The position numbers and the translations under genes are program-made. 64,000 nt of DNA from Anaerocolumna sp. GTDB lineage: Bacteria > Bacillota > Clostridia > Lachnospirales > Lachnospiraceae. Below the pieces are notes generated by a model, which saw only the letters and a program-made list of their open reading frames with translations, had not been told where the DNA came from and made no database searches. This document shows, in pieces, positions 1 through 8,440 of this stretch; within the stretch, counting starts at the first letter, position 1; every line of letters starts with the position of its first letter. The stretch lies in the NCBI GenBank assembly GCA_029239975.1, contig JARBTX010000008.1:1-64000 (forward strand), written 5' to 3'.

Positions 1-99
1 ATACAGTGTATAAAATCAAGGTACTAGTTAAGTGAAAGTGTCCAAAAATTAGGTGCCTTTCTTTTTTTAAATGTCCTTGACAAGGGGTACAGTTCATTT

Positions 100-162
100 C
101 ACTCCCTTTTATTTTCATTCTCTTTTATTTTCACTCTCTTTTATTTTCATTCTCTTGTTATT
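100..162. repeat. 16-bp tandem repeat, about 4 copies
   Basis: Four consecutive units of the form CATTCTCTTTTATTTT (variants CACTCCC..., CACTCTC...) lie just beyond the stop codon of the minus-strand ABC ATPase gene. The last unit is degenerate. No gene is visible in bases 1-189; the rest of that stretch is featureless AT-rich sequence. Confidence 0.8.
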
Positions 163-189
163 CTTTATAAATGTATCTGTCATAATAGA

Positions 190-1185
190 TTACCTATTAT
201 GTTTGTGGTTACTTGTTTTTTCAGAATAAATACGTTCTACAACATTTCCGATATCATCTTCTTCAATCGAAATATCGCTAAATTCGTATTTATTTAATAA
301 ATCACGCAACAACTGCCCGGATTGTTCTTTTTCTACCATAAATGAAAGCTTATATGGACTTTCTTCTAATACCTGACACGACGAAGGCAATAAAAGACTT
401 GTTTCTCTCTCAAGTGAAATAGTTACTTTCTTATGTGTTTGATATTGATCAAATAATCCATTAGTTTCTCCGTCATATATTTTAGTACCATTATTAACAA
501 CAACACATCTTTTACAAAGGCTTTTTATATCATCCATATAATGAGATGTTAATACAATTGTTGTTCCTTTTGTTTCATTCACTTCTTTTAAAAATCTACG
601 AATTTGCTTTTGTGCTACTGCATCTAACCCTATAGTTGGTTCATCTAAGAATAGTAATTTGGGATTATGTAGTAATGCTACGATTAATTCCATCTTCATT
701 CTCTCACCCAATGAAAGAGTTCGAACCTGTACATCTAGATACTCCGATACTTGAAATAGATGAATAAAATACTCTAGATTCTCCTTATATTCATCATCTG
801 GAATATCATACAGTTCTTTAAATAGTAGAAATGTATCTGCTGCTGTTAATTCAAAAAACAGTTGACTTTTTTGACCCATTACTACTGCATATTGTTTTTT
901 AAATGCATTTTCAAGTTTATTCGGATAATATCCTAATACAGAAATCTCACCAGAAGTTGGAGCAATAATACCTGTAAACATTTTAACTAGAGTTGTCTTC
1001 CCAGCACCATTTGGACCAATTAAACCAATGAACTCCCCTTCTTTAATGGTTAAATCAAATTGTGTTACAGCATCTTTTTTTACAAACTCTCGTTTAAACA
1101 AACTTTTAATACTTCCCTTTAACCCAGCTTCTTTTTTATATCTCATATATGACTTTGTTAACTGCTTCGTTTCAATTACATTCAT
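190..1185 (-). CDS. ABC transporter ATP-binding protein (ABC-2 exporter type)
   Basis: This is the cytoplasmic ATPase subunit of an ABC exporter. Walker A (GPNGAGKTT) is at about residues 57-65, the signature motif reads LSLGE at 157-161, and Walker B (LLFLDEP) is at 177-183, followed by a switch histidine (TSHYMDD). The about 330-residue length with a C-terminal extension after the NBD fits the NodI/DrrA/Nat-type family that pairs with ABC-2 permeases. The start ATG has AAGGAG upstream. No permease is visible; transcription runs off the left window edge, so the partner is probably outside. Substrate cannot be inferred. Confidence 0.9.
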   Translation of the reverse strand: MNVIETKQLTKSYMRYKKEAGLKGSIKSLFKREFVKKDAVTQFDLTIKEGEFIGLIGPNGAGKTTLVKMFTGIIAPTSGEISVLGYYPNKLENAFKKQYAVVMGQKSQLFFELTAADTFLLFKELYDIPDDEYKENLEYFIHLFQVSEYLDVQVRTLSLGERMKMELIVALLHNPKLLFLDEPTIGLDAVAQKQIRRFLKEVNETKGTTIVLTSHYMDDIKSLCKRCVVVNNGTKIYDGETNGLFDQYQTHKKVTISLERETSLLLPSSCQVLEESPYKLSFMVEKEQSGQLLRDLLNKYEFSDISIEEDDIGNVVERIYSEKTSNHKHNR

Positions 1186-1234
1186 TTTATAATCTCCTTA
1201 AGATAAAATTATTACGTATTGATTAAATATAAAT

Positions 1235-1342
1235 AAGCCCACTACTAGACAATCTACCTTCATATAGATATTGAAATAGCTGGTAAGTAAAACTGCTATG
1301 AAATACTCAATATCAATATGGACATAGTAATCCCGTGGGCTT
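1235..1342 (-). promoter_or_regulatory. Long imperfect hairpin in the ABC-gene leader
   Basis: An inverted repeat of about 108 bp lies 50 bases upstream of the ABC ATPase start. The outer arms are AAGCCCAC/GTGGGCTT (8 bp). Inside an asymmetric internal loop is a nearly perfect 14-bp helix (CATATTGATATTGA against TCAATATCTATATG, one mismatch), and then an ATAGC/GCTAT top stem. As RNA on the minus strand this would be one long stem in the leader of the ABC gene. It matches no riboswitch class that I recognise; a small inverted-repeat element is an alternative. Confidence 0.5.
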
Positions 1343-1365
1343 TCAAAATTGATATAGACCTAGAA

Positions 1366-1393
1366 AAAGCGTGGCAAACTTAAGCCACGCTTT
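1366..1393 (-). terminator. Intrinsic terminator
   Basis: A perfect 10-bp stem AAAGCGTGGC/GCCACGCTTT with an 8-base loop. Read on the minus strand it is followed by TTTTTCT, as expected for a Rho-independent terminator. It closes the transcript that would start at the promoter near 1710, upstream of the ABC gene. Confidence 0.85.
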
Positions 1394-1680
1394 AAACTCA
1401 AACGAAATAGTTATAAGTCTAATATCACAAGGTTTTGTAAGTCTGTAAGGCAGATGTCATTAGGCCTTTGTAAATGCCTAAAAGAGTGCAAAAACCAAGC
1501 TTATAAAACATATAAGCTATTAAATAAATAGGAAAAATTATTCCTATAATTTACTTTGCACACTCAACAACTATTTAGTTGTTATTAATCTCCGATACAT
1601 AAACATTTAACATACAATAACCTTCTCTTTCTTCGTTTTTATGTAACCAAAGCTTCCTAAAAATTTACTTTGATTAATTG
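1366..1680 (-). ncRNA. Candidate structured RNA between MATE and ABC genes
   Basis: This 540-base gap has no credible ORF but contains a chain of perfect hairpins. They are AACAACTA/TAGTTGTT (1566-1583), TAGGAA/TTCCTA (1529-1546), AGCTTATA/TATAAGCT (1498-1518), TTAGGC/GCCTAA (1460-1481) and the terminator at 1366-1393. GTGCAAA (1486-1492) can pair with TTTGCAC (1555-1561), enclosing two of the hairpins in a junction. With the promoter at 1687-1715 the transcript would be about 310 nt. I do not recognise the class. It could be a stand-alone RNA or an attenuating leader of the ABC gene. Confidence 0.45.
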
Positions 1681-1686
1681 TTATTT

Positions 1687-1715
1687 ATACTACTATTCTT
1701 TACAACATTTGTCAA
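1687..1715 (-). promoter_or_regulatory. SigmaA-type promoter for the 1366-1680 transcript
   Basis: On the minus strand TTGACA (perfect -35) is separated by 17 bases from TAGTAT (a 4/6 match to the -10 consensus). It lies just beyond the MATE stop codon and points at the structured region and its terminator. Confidence 0.5.
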
Positions 1716-1727
1716 TTATTTTTTCTA

Positions 1728-3089
1728 TTATCTAGTGACATTTCGAACCCATTTATAAGATTTATAGCGTAATGTCGTTAACGGAATTTTAATTACCTCA
1801 TCACTTAATAAGATCATATAAACAATTGGTACTGGCAATTTGAAGATAAACGCAGCTAACCAACCAAGTAAAATAGAACAACCCCACATGGTTGACACAT
1901 CTAGTTTTAATCCAAATTTCGTATCACCACCAGCTCTAAATACACCTACTACCATGGTTGTATTATAGGATTGTGCAATAACAAAGTATGACATAACAAA
2001 CATCATAATATTCATATAGGATCTAGCTTCCCCTGATAACTCCATTTGTCCTCTAACTAATTGTGAAGCTCCAAGAACAACAACGGAACCAATTACACCT
2101 AATACAATACTTAATTTTACAAATCGTTTTGCATACACTTTCGCTAATTCTTCTTTTCTCTCACCAATTGCTTTTCCAATCATAATAGCTGTTGCATTGG
2201 ATAATCCAAAGGCAACTACCATGGCAAGTTGTCTGGTGACTTGTGTCACAGAATTGGCTGCAACAACTGGACTTCCAAGGTGTCCAATAATGGCCGTATT
2301 CATACTGGTTCCAGCTCCCCAAAATAATTCATTTAGCATTACTGGAATCGCATACGTAAAAAAATCTTTCAATAGTAGTTTGTCACTTGCAATTAAATCT
2401 TTCATATGAAATTTAATGGTTTTATTCATAAACTTAGCATAAAACCATACGATAACTAATTCTGTAGCTCTAGCGATTAAGGTAGCTAATGCAGCACCTC
2501 TAATTCCCATTGGTTCTAATCCAAATAAGCCGAAAATAAATATTGCATTTAAAATAACATTAATTATTAATGACACTAAATATACCACTGTTGAAACAAT
2601 AACTCGTTCAACACTACGCATGATGTTAAGGTATATCATGGTGATTGCAATAAAAATATAAGAAATTGCTACTATTCTTAAATACTGTACACCTTTTTCT
2701 ACTACTTCATCTTGTGATGAAAATATTCTCATAATAGGTTCTGTAAATAGATAGGTTGCTACTGTAAATAGAATAGATACCACTAATGCTATACGTAATG
2801 AGATTCCAAGCACTTTTTCAATCGTCCTAATATCTTTTTTCCCCCAATACTGAGCAGTTAACACTGCTGCTCCAGATGTAAGACCAAAAAAGATTAACGT
2901 CATTATAAATTGAACCTGTCCAGCTAAGGAGGATGCTGATAACTCAATCTCACCAACTTTTCCAAGCATGATAACATCGGCTGAACTAACTCCAACATTT
3001 ATTAAGTTTTGTAATGCCATAGGAAGTACAAGCATAAATACCATTTTAAAAAACCGTTTTTTTTCTTCTCTCTCTTCTATAACGTTCAT
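1728..3089 (-). CDS. MATE-family multidrug/cation efflux protein
   Basis: An integral membrane antiporter of 453 residues with about 12 hydrophobic segments, the usual size for MATE/NorM-DinF proteins. The N-terminal pattern (VLPMALQNLINVG..., then LTAQYWGKKD at about residue 80) and the duplicated second half (FTYAIPVMLNELFWGAG) are typical of clostridial MATE exporters. The start ATG has a GGAG site 6 bases upstream. It stands alone: the neighbours are a noncoding structured region downstream and a divergent lipoprotein gene upstream. Substrate is not predictable. Confidence 0.9.
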   Translation of the reverse strand: MNVIEEREEKKRFFKMVFMLVLPMALQNLINVGVSSADVIMLGKVGEIELSASSLAGQVQFIMTLIFFGLTSGAAVLTAQYWGKKDIRTIEKVLGISLRIALVVSILFTVATYLFTEPIMRIFSSQDEVVEKGVQYLRIVAISYIFIAITMIYLNIMRSVERVIVSTVVYLVSLIINVILNAIFIFGLFGLEPMGIRGAALATLIARATELVIVWFYAKFMNKTIKFHMKDLIASDKLLLKDFFTYAIPVMLNELFWGAGTSMNTAIIGHLGSPVVAANSVTQVTRQLAMVVAFGLSNATAIMIGKAIGERKEELAKVYAKRFVKLSIVLGVIGSVVVLGASQLVRGQMELSGEARSYMNIMMFVMSYFVIAQSYNTTMVVGVFRAGGDTKFGLKLDVSTMWGCSILLGWLAAFIFKLPVPIVYMILLSDEVIKIPLTTLRYKSYKWVRNVTR

Positions 3090-3250
3090 TGATTACTCCA
3101 ATCTTTAAATTTACACAGGACAAACTCTAGACAAATTAACATGTTTTTAAATAAAAGTCAATGTAGAATATTAACCTTGTTTTTTCACCAAATTTACACC
3201 ATTTGTTCATTACAAAAACACAAATATTTCTTACTATTATGTTATCAATA

Positions 3251-3278
3251 TAGATAATTGCGAAACTATATAGTTTCA
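3251..3278. mobile_element. Solo end of the 150-bp MITE-like element (copy C)
   Basis: TA followed by GATAATTGCGAAACTATATAGTTT matches about 24 bases of one end of the full-length copies at 19187 and 51742. The similarity stops there. It lies about 40 bases before the lipoprotein gene. GAAACTATATAGTTTC within it is a perfect 16-bp palindrome. Confidence 0.6.
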
Positions 3279-3318
3279 CAAATACCTAATTTTATCAATC
3301 TATAAGAAGGAGAAAACC

Positions 3319-3939
3319 ATGAAAAAAATACATATGCTTATGTTATTTTTAACAGTATGTCTAATAATTCTTACTGTATCAGGATGTTCAAAAAAATCCT
3401 CACAAACGGATAATGATATTATAGCTACTGAAATTGTAGATGAGAGTGAATCAAATACCGTAGATAATAAAGATAGTACAACAGTACAAGGAATTGTTAC
3501 CGCAATTGATGGTAATAACATTACTATAAATGTAATGCCTAGTAGAGGTGATGGTGACAAAGGTAGACCAAGTGACAGACCAGAAAGTGCTCCAAACGGT
3601 GCTAATGGCAACAATGATCCAACATCAAATGGTGACAACACTAGAAAAACACCGGATTCCTTACCAAATGGAACAGATGGAAATGGTGATAGTATAAAAC
3701 AAGGTGATCCGAAGGAATCCCCTAATCAATTTGGTGAAGAAAAGACTATAACAATAACGGATGAAAGTATTATTTCAATCGAAAACGAAGATACAACTAC
3801 AACAGGAGCATTAAAGGATATCACAACAGGTAGTATGATTGCCTTTGAATATACAAAAGATGCAAATGGTAATGATACCTTAAGCGCAATCATAATTAAA
3901 TCTTTTAATAATGCATTCGGTGAGAAAGCCAATAATTGA
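3319..3939 (+). CDS. Putative secreted lipoprotein with split DUF5666-like domain
   Basis: The protein begins with a lipoprotein signal peptide: Met-Lys-Lys, a hydrophobic stretch, then the lipobox VSGC with Cys at about residue 23. It is therefore likely anchored to the outer face of the membrane. A short beta-type segment (VQGIVTAIDGNNITI, about 55-70) resembles the opening of DUF5666-like domains. It is interrupted by a Gly/Asn/Pro/Asp-rich low-complexity linker (about 75-135). Beta-rich sequence then resumes (TITITDESIISI...MIAFEY). Function is unknown. The ribosome site is GAAGGAG 8 bases before ATG. It is a single gene with a terminator downstream. Confidence 0.7.
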   Translation: MKKIHMLMLFLTVCLIILTVSGCSKKSSQTDNDIIATEIVDESESNTVDNKDSTTVQGIVTAIDGNNITINVMPSRGDGDKGRPSDRPESAPNGANGNNDPTSNGDNTRKTPDSLPNGTDGNGDSIKQGDPKESPNQFGEEKTITITDESIISIENEDTTTTGALKDITTGSMIAFEYTKDANGNDTLSAIIIKSFNNAFGEKANN

Positions 3940-4065
3940 TATTCAAATCTGATATATGATTGATCCTAACAGAATGAAGATAGATATTAAAGATTGATAG
4001 TAAAATATAGGTAATAAAAATAAAATATAGGTAACAAAAATAATATTATTAGAATTTGGCTATAA

Positions 4066-4112
4066 AAATACCTACTATGTATCAAGGAATATATAATACA
4101 TAGTAGGTATTT
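4066..4112. terminator. Bidirectional terminator
   Basis: A perfect 17-bp inverted repeat (AAATACCTACTATGTAT and its complement) with a 13-base loop. A/T runs on both sides let it serve the lipoprotein gene (plus) and the alcohol dehydrogenase gene (minus), which converge here. Confidence 0.85.
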
Positions 4113-4213
4113 ATTTTAATAAAGATTTTTACCATGTGAATATCATATTAATTTTGCATCTCTTATACCTATATTATATCCGAGTATACTCTGATTTTTT
4201 GAATTTATAGGTT

Positions 4214-5383
4214 TTATTTATATGATTCTTCTAATATCTTTAAGCAATCCTCTTTCGTTAATGGAACTGGGTCAACTTCAAATAAACCACCCATTGTTTC
4301 ATACGCTTTTACCACATATTTTAGTAAATCATCTTTTTTGACACCGTAATCTGACATCTTAAGCTCAGAAACTCCACATGCTTCTTGTAATTGGGCTAAA
4401 GCATCCACAAAATCCATTGGATCTTTTGCATTTTCTTTACCCAGTGCTTTTGCCATGGAAATCATTCTTTCATTGCATTTTCCAGTATTCGCAAAGTGTG
4501 TATAATAGGCTCTACTAATCATGATTAAGCCAGCGCCATGTGGTAGTTTCGGATGATATGCACTTAACGCATGTTCTAGTGAATGCTCTGATGTACAGCC
4601 AGATGTAGATTCTACCATACCAGATAAGGTATTAGCTAAAGCAACCTCTTCACGAGCTGTTTCGTCTTTTCCATTCTTTACAGCTTTGGCAAGGCTTCTT
4701 CCAATTAGCTCGATGGCTTTTAATGCATACATATCACTCATTACATAAGCTGTTTTATTAAGATATCCTTCTGTACTATGGAATAAAGCATCAAATCCCT
4801 GATATGCTGTTAAATCAGCAGGAACTGTTACCATTAAATCCGGATCCACCACTGATAATACAGGAAATGTTTTTTCGTAACCAAAGCCAATCTTTTCTTC
4901 TGTATCTTCCTTTGTCGTAACCGTCCAAGGATCAATTTCTGTACCTGTTCCAGCAGTTGTTGTAATTGCAACAATAGGTAGCGGATCATTTAATACTGGC
5001 AGTCCTTTTCCACTTCCACCTGAAATATAATCCCAATAATCTCCGTCATTGGTAGCCATAACTGCAATAGACTTTGCTGAATCTATACTGCTACCTCCAC
5101 CAAGTCCAATAACAAAATCACAACTATTTTCTTTGGCAAATGCAGCTCCTTCCATTACATGTGCTTTAATTGGATTTGGTAATATCTTATCAAATACCAC
5201 GGACGCAACACCTGCAAGTTTTAGTTCATTCTCTACTCTCTCAAGGTAACCATTTGCTCTAATGGATTTTCCTGATGTAATAACAATTAATGCTTTTTTA
5301 CCTGGTAATTTTTGATTATGAAGATTACTTAATTGTCCTTTACCAAACAATAATTTAGTTGGTATAAAATAATTAAAATTCAT
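4214..5383 (-). CDS. Iron-containing alcohol dehydrogenase
   Basis: An NAD(P)H-dependent dehydrogenase of the type III (Fe-ADH) family, probably reducing an aldehyde in fermentation. The cofactor motif GGGSSIDSAK is at about residue 96. The metal-binding histidines sit in SEHSLEHALSAYHPKLPHGAG (about 265-285), and AGTGTE is also family-typical. I chose the second Met (MNFNYFIP): its ATG has GAGGAAAA immediately upstream, while the ORF-track start 12 bases earlier has no ribosome site. It is monocistronic. The exact substrate (butanol, propanediol or other) is not readable. Confidence 0.9.
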   Translation of the reverse strand: MNFNYFIPTKLLFGKGQLSNLHNQKLPGKKALIVITSGKSIRANGYLERVENELKLAGVASVVFDKILPNPIKAHVMEGAAFAKENSCDFVIGLGGGSSIDSAKSIAVMATNDGDYWDYISGGSGKGLPVLNDPLPIVAITTTAGTGTEIDPWTVTTKEDTEEKIGFGYEKTFPVLSVVDPDLMVTVPADLTAYQGFDALFHSTEGYLNKTAYVMSDMYALKAIELIGRSLAKAVKNGKDETAREEVALANTLSGMVESTSGCTSEHSLEHALSAYHPKLPHGAGLIMISRAYYTHFANTGKCNERMISMAKALGKENAKDPMDFVDALAQLQEACGVSELKMSDYGVKKDDLLKYVVKAYETMGGLFEVDPVPLTKEDCLKILEESYK

Positions 5384-5422
5384 ATTTTTCCTCATTTCTG
5401 CGCTGTTTTATTTTCTTAAAAT

Positions 5423-5440
5423 GTGTTACAGCGCTAACAC
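5423..5440. promoter_or_regulatory. Palindromic operator candidate upstream of the ADH gene
   Basis: GTGTTA-CAGCGC-TAACAC has perfect 6-base arms and a GC-containing centre, 40 bases before the dehydrogenase start. It resembles LacI/GalR-family sites and, with two mismatches, a CcpA cre box. Confidence 0.4.
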
Positions 5441-5677
5441 AATTTTATTTCGTAAAAATTGAAAGTCCCATACCCTAACTTCCTTTTCCAATATCATACC
5501 CCTTACAGTTAACTCTAGGTCAAGGAAAATGTAAAAATTTTAAGTACTGTTTGTTATTTATTTCGACAATTCAAAAATAGATTGTTGTTTTAACATATTA
5601 TTTAACAATTCTCAAATTATGATATAAATGAAAAATTGTGGAATACTAGTTAAAAATTGATTTGAAAGGAAACTACA

Positions 5678-5932
5678 ATGTCAAAGATAATTATGGGTAT
5701 TAAATTGAAGGAAAGAGTTAAAACAGCTAGTAAAGTTCAGGAATTACTATCAAAATATGGATGTGATATTAGTACTAGGCTAGGACTTCATATTACGTCC
5801 CCAGATGCCTGCAGCCCAAATGGTTTGATCATATTAGAATTTATAGATGACTCAGATGATACAGTGGATAAATTCGAGAAAGAATTAGTTGAAATAGCAG
5901 ATGTAGATATTCAAAAGATGATTTTTAATTAA
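5678..5932 (+). CDS. Small TM1266-like (iron-only hydrogenase system regulator) protein
   Basis: An 84-residue protein with the pattern of the TM1266/ACT-like small regulator family: an opening strand (IIMGIKLKERVKTASKVQELLSKYG), a central DISTRLGLH segment, and a closing LIILEFIDDSDDTVDKFEKELVEI...VDIQKMIF. In other clostridia this family sits beside hydrogenase maturase genes. Here it is alone, flanked by its own terminator and by convergent hemL, so partnership with a hydrogenase cannot be shown. The ribosome site is GAAAGGA 7 bases before ATG. Confidence 0.65.
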   Translation: MSKIIMGIKLKERVKTASKVQELLSKYGCDISTRLGLHITSPDACSPNGLIILEFIDDSDDTVDKFEKELVEIADVDIQKMIFN

Positions 5933-5945
5933 TTTGATTTAAAAT

Positions 5946-5972
5946 AGGATTGTTGAGTGTATCAACAATCCT
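5946..5972. terminator. Terminator between the TM1266-like gene and hemL
   Basis: A perfect 11-bp stem AGGATTGTTGA/TCAACAATCCT with a 5-base loop between convergent genes. AT-rich tails on both strands suggest bidirectional use. Confidence 0.75.
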
Positions 5973-6043
5973 AGGAAAGTTTTTATATATTTATTAGTTA
6001 ATACGGTTTAAATTTAACTAAACCCAAATAATTTTTTATATCT

Positions 6044-7315
6044 TTACATAGAAATCGCTCTACAAGTTTTTTCAATATCTTCATCCGTATGAGCAACTGA
6101 AACAAACATGGCTTCATACTGTGAAGGTGCAATATAAATACCTTGGTCTAACATTCTTCCAAAATAATTGGCGTATTGATTGGTATCGGATGACGTTGCT
6201 GCCTTAAAATCCACAACTATCTCCTTCGTAAAGAAAGCACACAATAAAGAACCTATCTGATTTACCTGTAAACTAACGTTATTTCTGCTACCATATTCTA
6301 TAAAGGCACCTGCAAGTTTCTTTGCCTTATTCTCTAATTCATTATAATAATAAGAATTTCTTTTTAGAATCTCAAGAGTTTTAATGCCTGCTGTGGTTGC
6401 AATTGGATTGCCAGATAGTGTACCTGCTTGGTAAACTGGTCCAACTGGAGATACCATCTCCATAATTTCTCTTCTTCCGCCATAGGCACCAATTGGCATT
6501 CCACCACCCACTATTTTACCAAGGGTTGTAAGATCCGGTTTTATATTATAGTAACCTTGTGCTCCATCTAATCCTAGTCTAAATCCAGTAATTACTTCAT
6601 CAAAGATTAATAAAGCTTCGTTTTCTAATGTAATTTCACGTAAAAAAGGTAAAAATCCATCATCTGGTAATACTACTCCCATATTTGCTGCCACCGGTTC
6701 AACAATGATTGCTGCGATTTTTCCCTTATATCGTTCAAATAATTCACGAACAGAATCATAATCATTATATTCTGCAATTAGTGTATTATCGGTATATGAT
6801 TTCGGTACACCAGCACTGTCTGGTACTGCTTGAGTTAAAGCCGCAGAACCTGCCTTTACAAGTAAACCATCGGAATGGCCATGATAACAACCGCGAAATT
6901 TTATTATCATATCCTTTTTGGTGTAGCCTCTTGCAGTACGGATTGCACTCATAACAGCTTCTGTTCCTGAGCTAACCAATCTAGTCATTTCCATGGAAGG
7001 CATTAAATCTGCGATTAGTTCTGTTAAAATAATCTCTTTTTTGGTAGGCGCTCCAAAGGTTAACCCATCCATAGCAGCCTTTTGTACCGCTTCTATCACT
7101 TCATCGTTAGCATGTCCTAATATACCCGGTCCCCAGGAGCATACATAATCGATATATTCATTACCATCCACATCATAGATTTTACTGCCCTTTGCTTTTT
7201 CTATAAAAAGCGGTGTTCTACCAACAGAACCAAATGCTCGAACGGGGCTATTTACTCCACCTGGCATAAACTGTTTGGCTTTATGAAATAACTCAATAGA
7301 TTTATCATGTATCAT
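6044..7315 (-). CDS. hemL: Glutamate-1-semialdehyde 2,1-aminomutase
   Basis: Converts glutamate-1-semialdehyde to 5-aminolevulinate, the second step of the C5 tetrapyrrole route, in the cytoplasm with PLP. Visible motifs are PGGVNSPVRAF at the N-terminus, SSGTEAVMSAIR around residue 115, RGCYHGH, DEVITGFR, and the PLP lysine in TLGKIVGGGMPIGAYGG near residue 265. About 423 residues is the normal length. The start MIHDKS is preferred over the ORF-track start: AAAGGAGAAAT, inside the end of hemB, is 8 bases upstream, and the ATG follows the hemB stop by two bases. It is the last gene of the cluster. Confidence 0.95.
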   Translation of the reverse strand: MIHDKSIELFHKAKQFMPGGVNSPVRAFGSVGRTPLFIEKAKGSKIYDVDGNEYIDYVCSWGPGILGHANDEVIEAVQKAAMDGLTFGAPTKKEIILTELIADLMPSMEMTRLVSSGTEAVMSAIRTARGYTKKDMIIKFRGCYHGHSDGLLVKAGSAALTQAVPDSAGVPKSYTDNTLIAEYNDYDSVRELFERYKGKIAAIIVEPVAANMGVVLPDDGFLPFLREITLENEALLIFDEVITGFRLGLDGAQGYYNIKPDLTTLGKIVGGGMPIGAYGGRREIMEMVSPVGPVYQAGTLSGNPIATTAGIKTLEILKRNSYYYNELENKAKKLAGAFIEYGSRNNVSLQVNQIGSLLCAFFTKEIVVDFKAATSSDTNQYANYFGRMLDQGIYIAPSQYEAMFVSVAHTDEDIEKTCRAISM

Positions 7316-7317
7316 TT

Positions 7318-8283
7318 CTATTTCTCCTTTAACCAATTAGCAACATCCAAAGCGTGATATGTAATAATGATATTGGCTCCTGCACGTTTCATTGCTACCA
7401 TGTTCTCCATTACAATTTTTTTCTCATCAATCCATCCATTGATTGCTGCTGCTTTTACCATTGCATATTCACCACTAACATTATAAGCAGCAATTGGATA
7501 TTCTGTTTCTAATGCAGCGGTTTTAATCACATCAAGATACGCTAATGCTGGTTTCACCATTACAATATCTGCACCCTCATCGATGTCATCCTTAATTTCT
7601 CTTATGGCTTCTTTTACATTTCCATAATCCATCTGGTAAGTTTTACGATCTCCAAAGCTTGGTGCAGAATGTGCAGCATCACGAAATGGTGAATAGTAAC
7701 CAGATGAATACTTAGCACTATACGCCATAATCACGGTATCTATATAATCATGCTCATCAAGTGCTTGTCGGATTGCTCCAATATGTCCATCCATCATATC
7801 CGATGGTGCAATGATATCTGCACCAGATTTTGCACAGGTAACAGCCATCTTGCTTAACAAAGGTAACGTTTCATCATTTAAAACTTTTCCTTCTTTTATA
7901 ACTCCACAATGACCATGGGAAGTATATTCACATAAACAAATATCTGCAATTACAATAAATTCAGGATATTTTGATTTAATAAATCGAATTGCCTTTTGTG
8001 TGATACCATCCATATTATAAGCTTCACTTCCCAATTCATCTTTATGACTTGGAATTCCAAAAATCAGAATACTTTTTACTCCACTATCAAGAATACGAAG
8101 TAATTCTTCTTCTAAGCGATCAAGAGAAAATTGATAGATTCCAAGCATGGAATCAACTGGATTCTTTATATTCTCTCCTTCCATCACAAAGATAGGATAT
8201 ACTAACTCTGATATTTGTAAACTAGTTTCTCTTACTAAACTTCTTATTGTTTCATTTACTCTTAGTCTTCTTCTTCTTTTCAT
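7318..8283 (-). CDS. hemB: Porphobilinogen synthase (delta-aminolevulinate dehydratase)
   Basis: Condenses two 5-aminolevulinates to porphobilinogen. The 321-residue protein shows the RRRRLR opening, a cysteine-rich metal site (ADICLCEYTSHGHCG near residue 118), the active-site Lys region in PSDMMDGHIGAIR, and the Schiff-base lysine in MVKPALAYLD near residue 245. The cysteines indicate the zinc-dependent type. hemL is translationally close downstream. A 157-bp gap upstream, to cobA-hemD, contains nothing I recognise. Confidence 0.95.
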   Translation of the reverse strand: MKRRRRLRVNETIRSLVRETSLQISELVYPIFVMEGENIKNPVDSMLGIYQFSLDRLEEELLRILDSGVKSILIFGIPSHKDELGSEAYNMDGITQKAIRFIKSKYPEFIVIADICLCEYTSHGHCGVIKEGKVLNDETLPLLSKMAVTCAKSGADIIAPSDMMDGHIGAIRQALDEHDYIDTVIMAYSAKYSSGYYSPFRDAAHSAPSFGDRKTYQMDYGNVKEAIREIKDDIDEGADIVMVKPALAYLDVIKTAALETEYPIAAYNVSGEYAMVKAAAINGWIDEKKIVMENMVAMKRAGANIIITYHALDVANWLKEK

Positions 8284-8440
8284 AGAACCTCCATATTACC
8301 GAAAACCACAATTTTAGATTTCTATATTTTTAAATGATGTATAACAAATTAAATCACTTTGAGAAATCACATTTATTAGGATACAAGCATATTCAATTTA
8401 CTTACGCACCAAACCTTTGATACCTACTTTTATGTTACTA

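Noticed and set aside
3300-3641. Minus-strand 113-aa ORF opposite the lipoprotein gene
   Set aside because: Shadow of a gene with clear signal peptide, lipobox and ribosome site on the plus strand.
4000-4035. Doubled AAATATAGGTAA before the 4066 terminator
   Set aside because: Two copies only in very AT-rich sequence; not distinguishable from chance.
6005-6024. GGTTTA/TAAACC hairpin after hemL as terminator
   Set aside because: Only a 6-bp AT-rich stem with no U-run; the 11-bp stem at 5946 is a better candidate.
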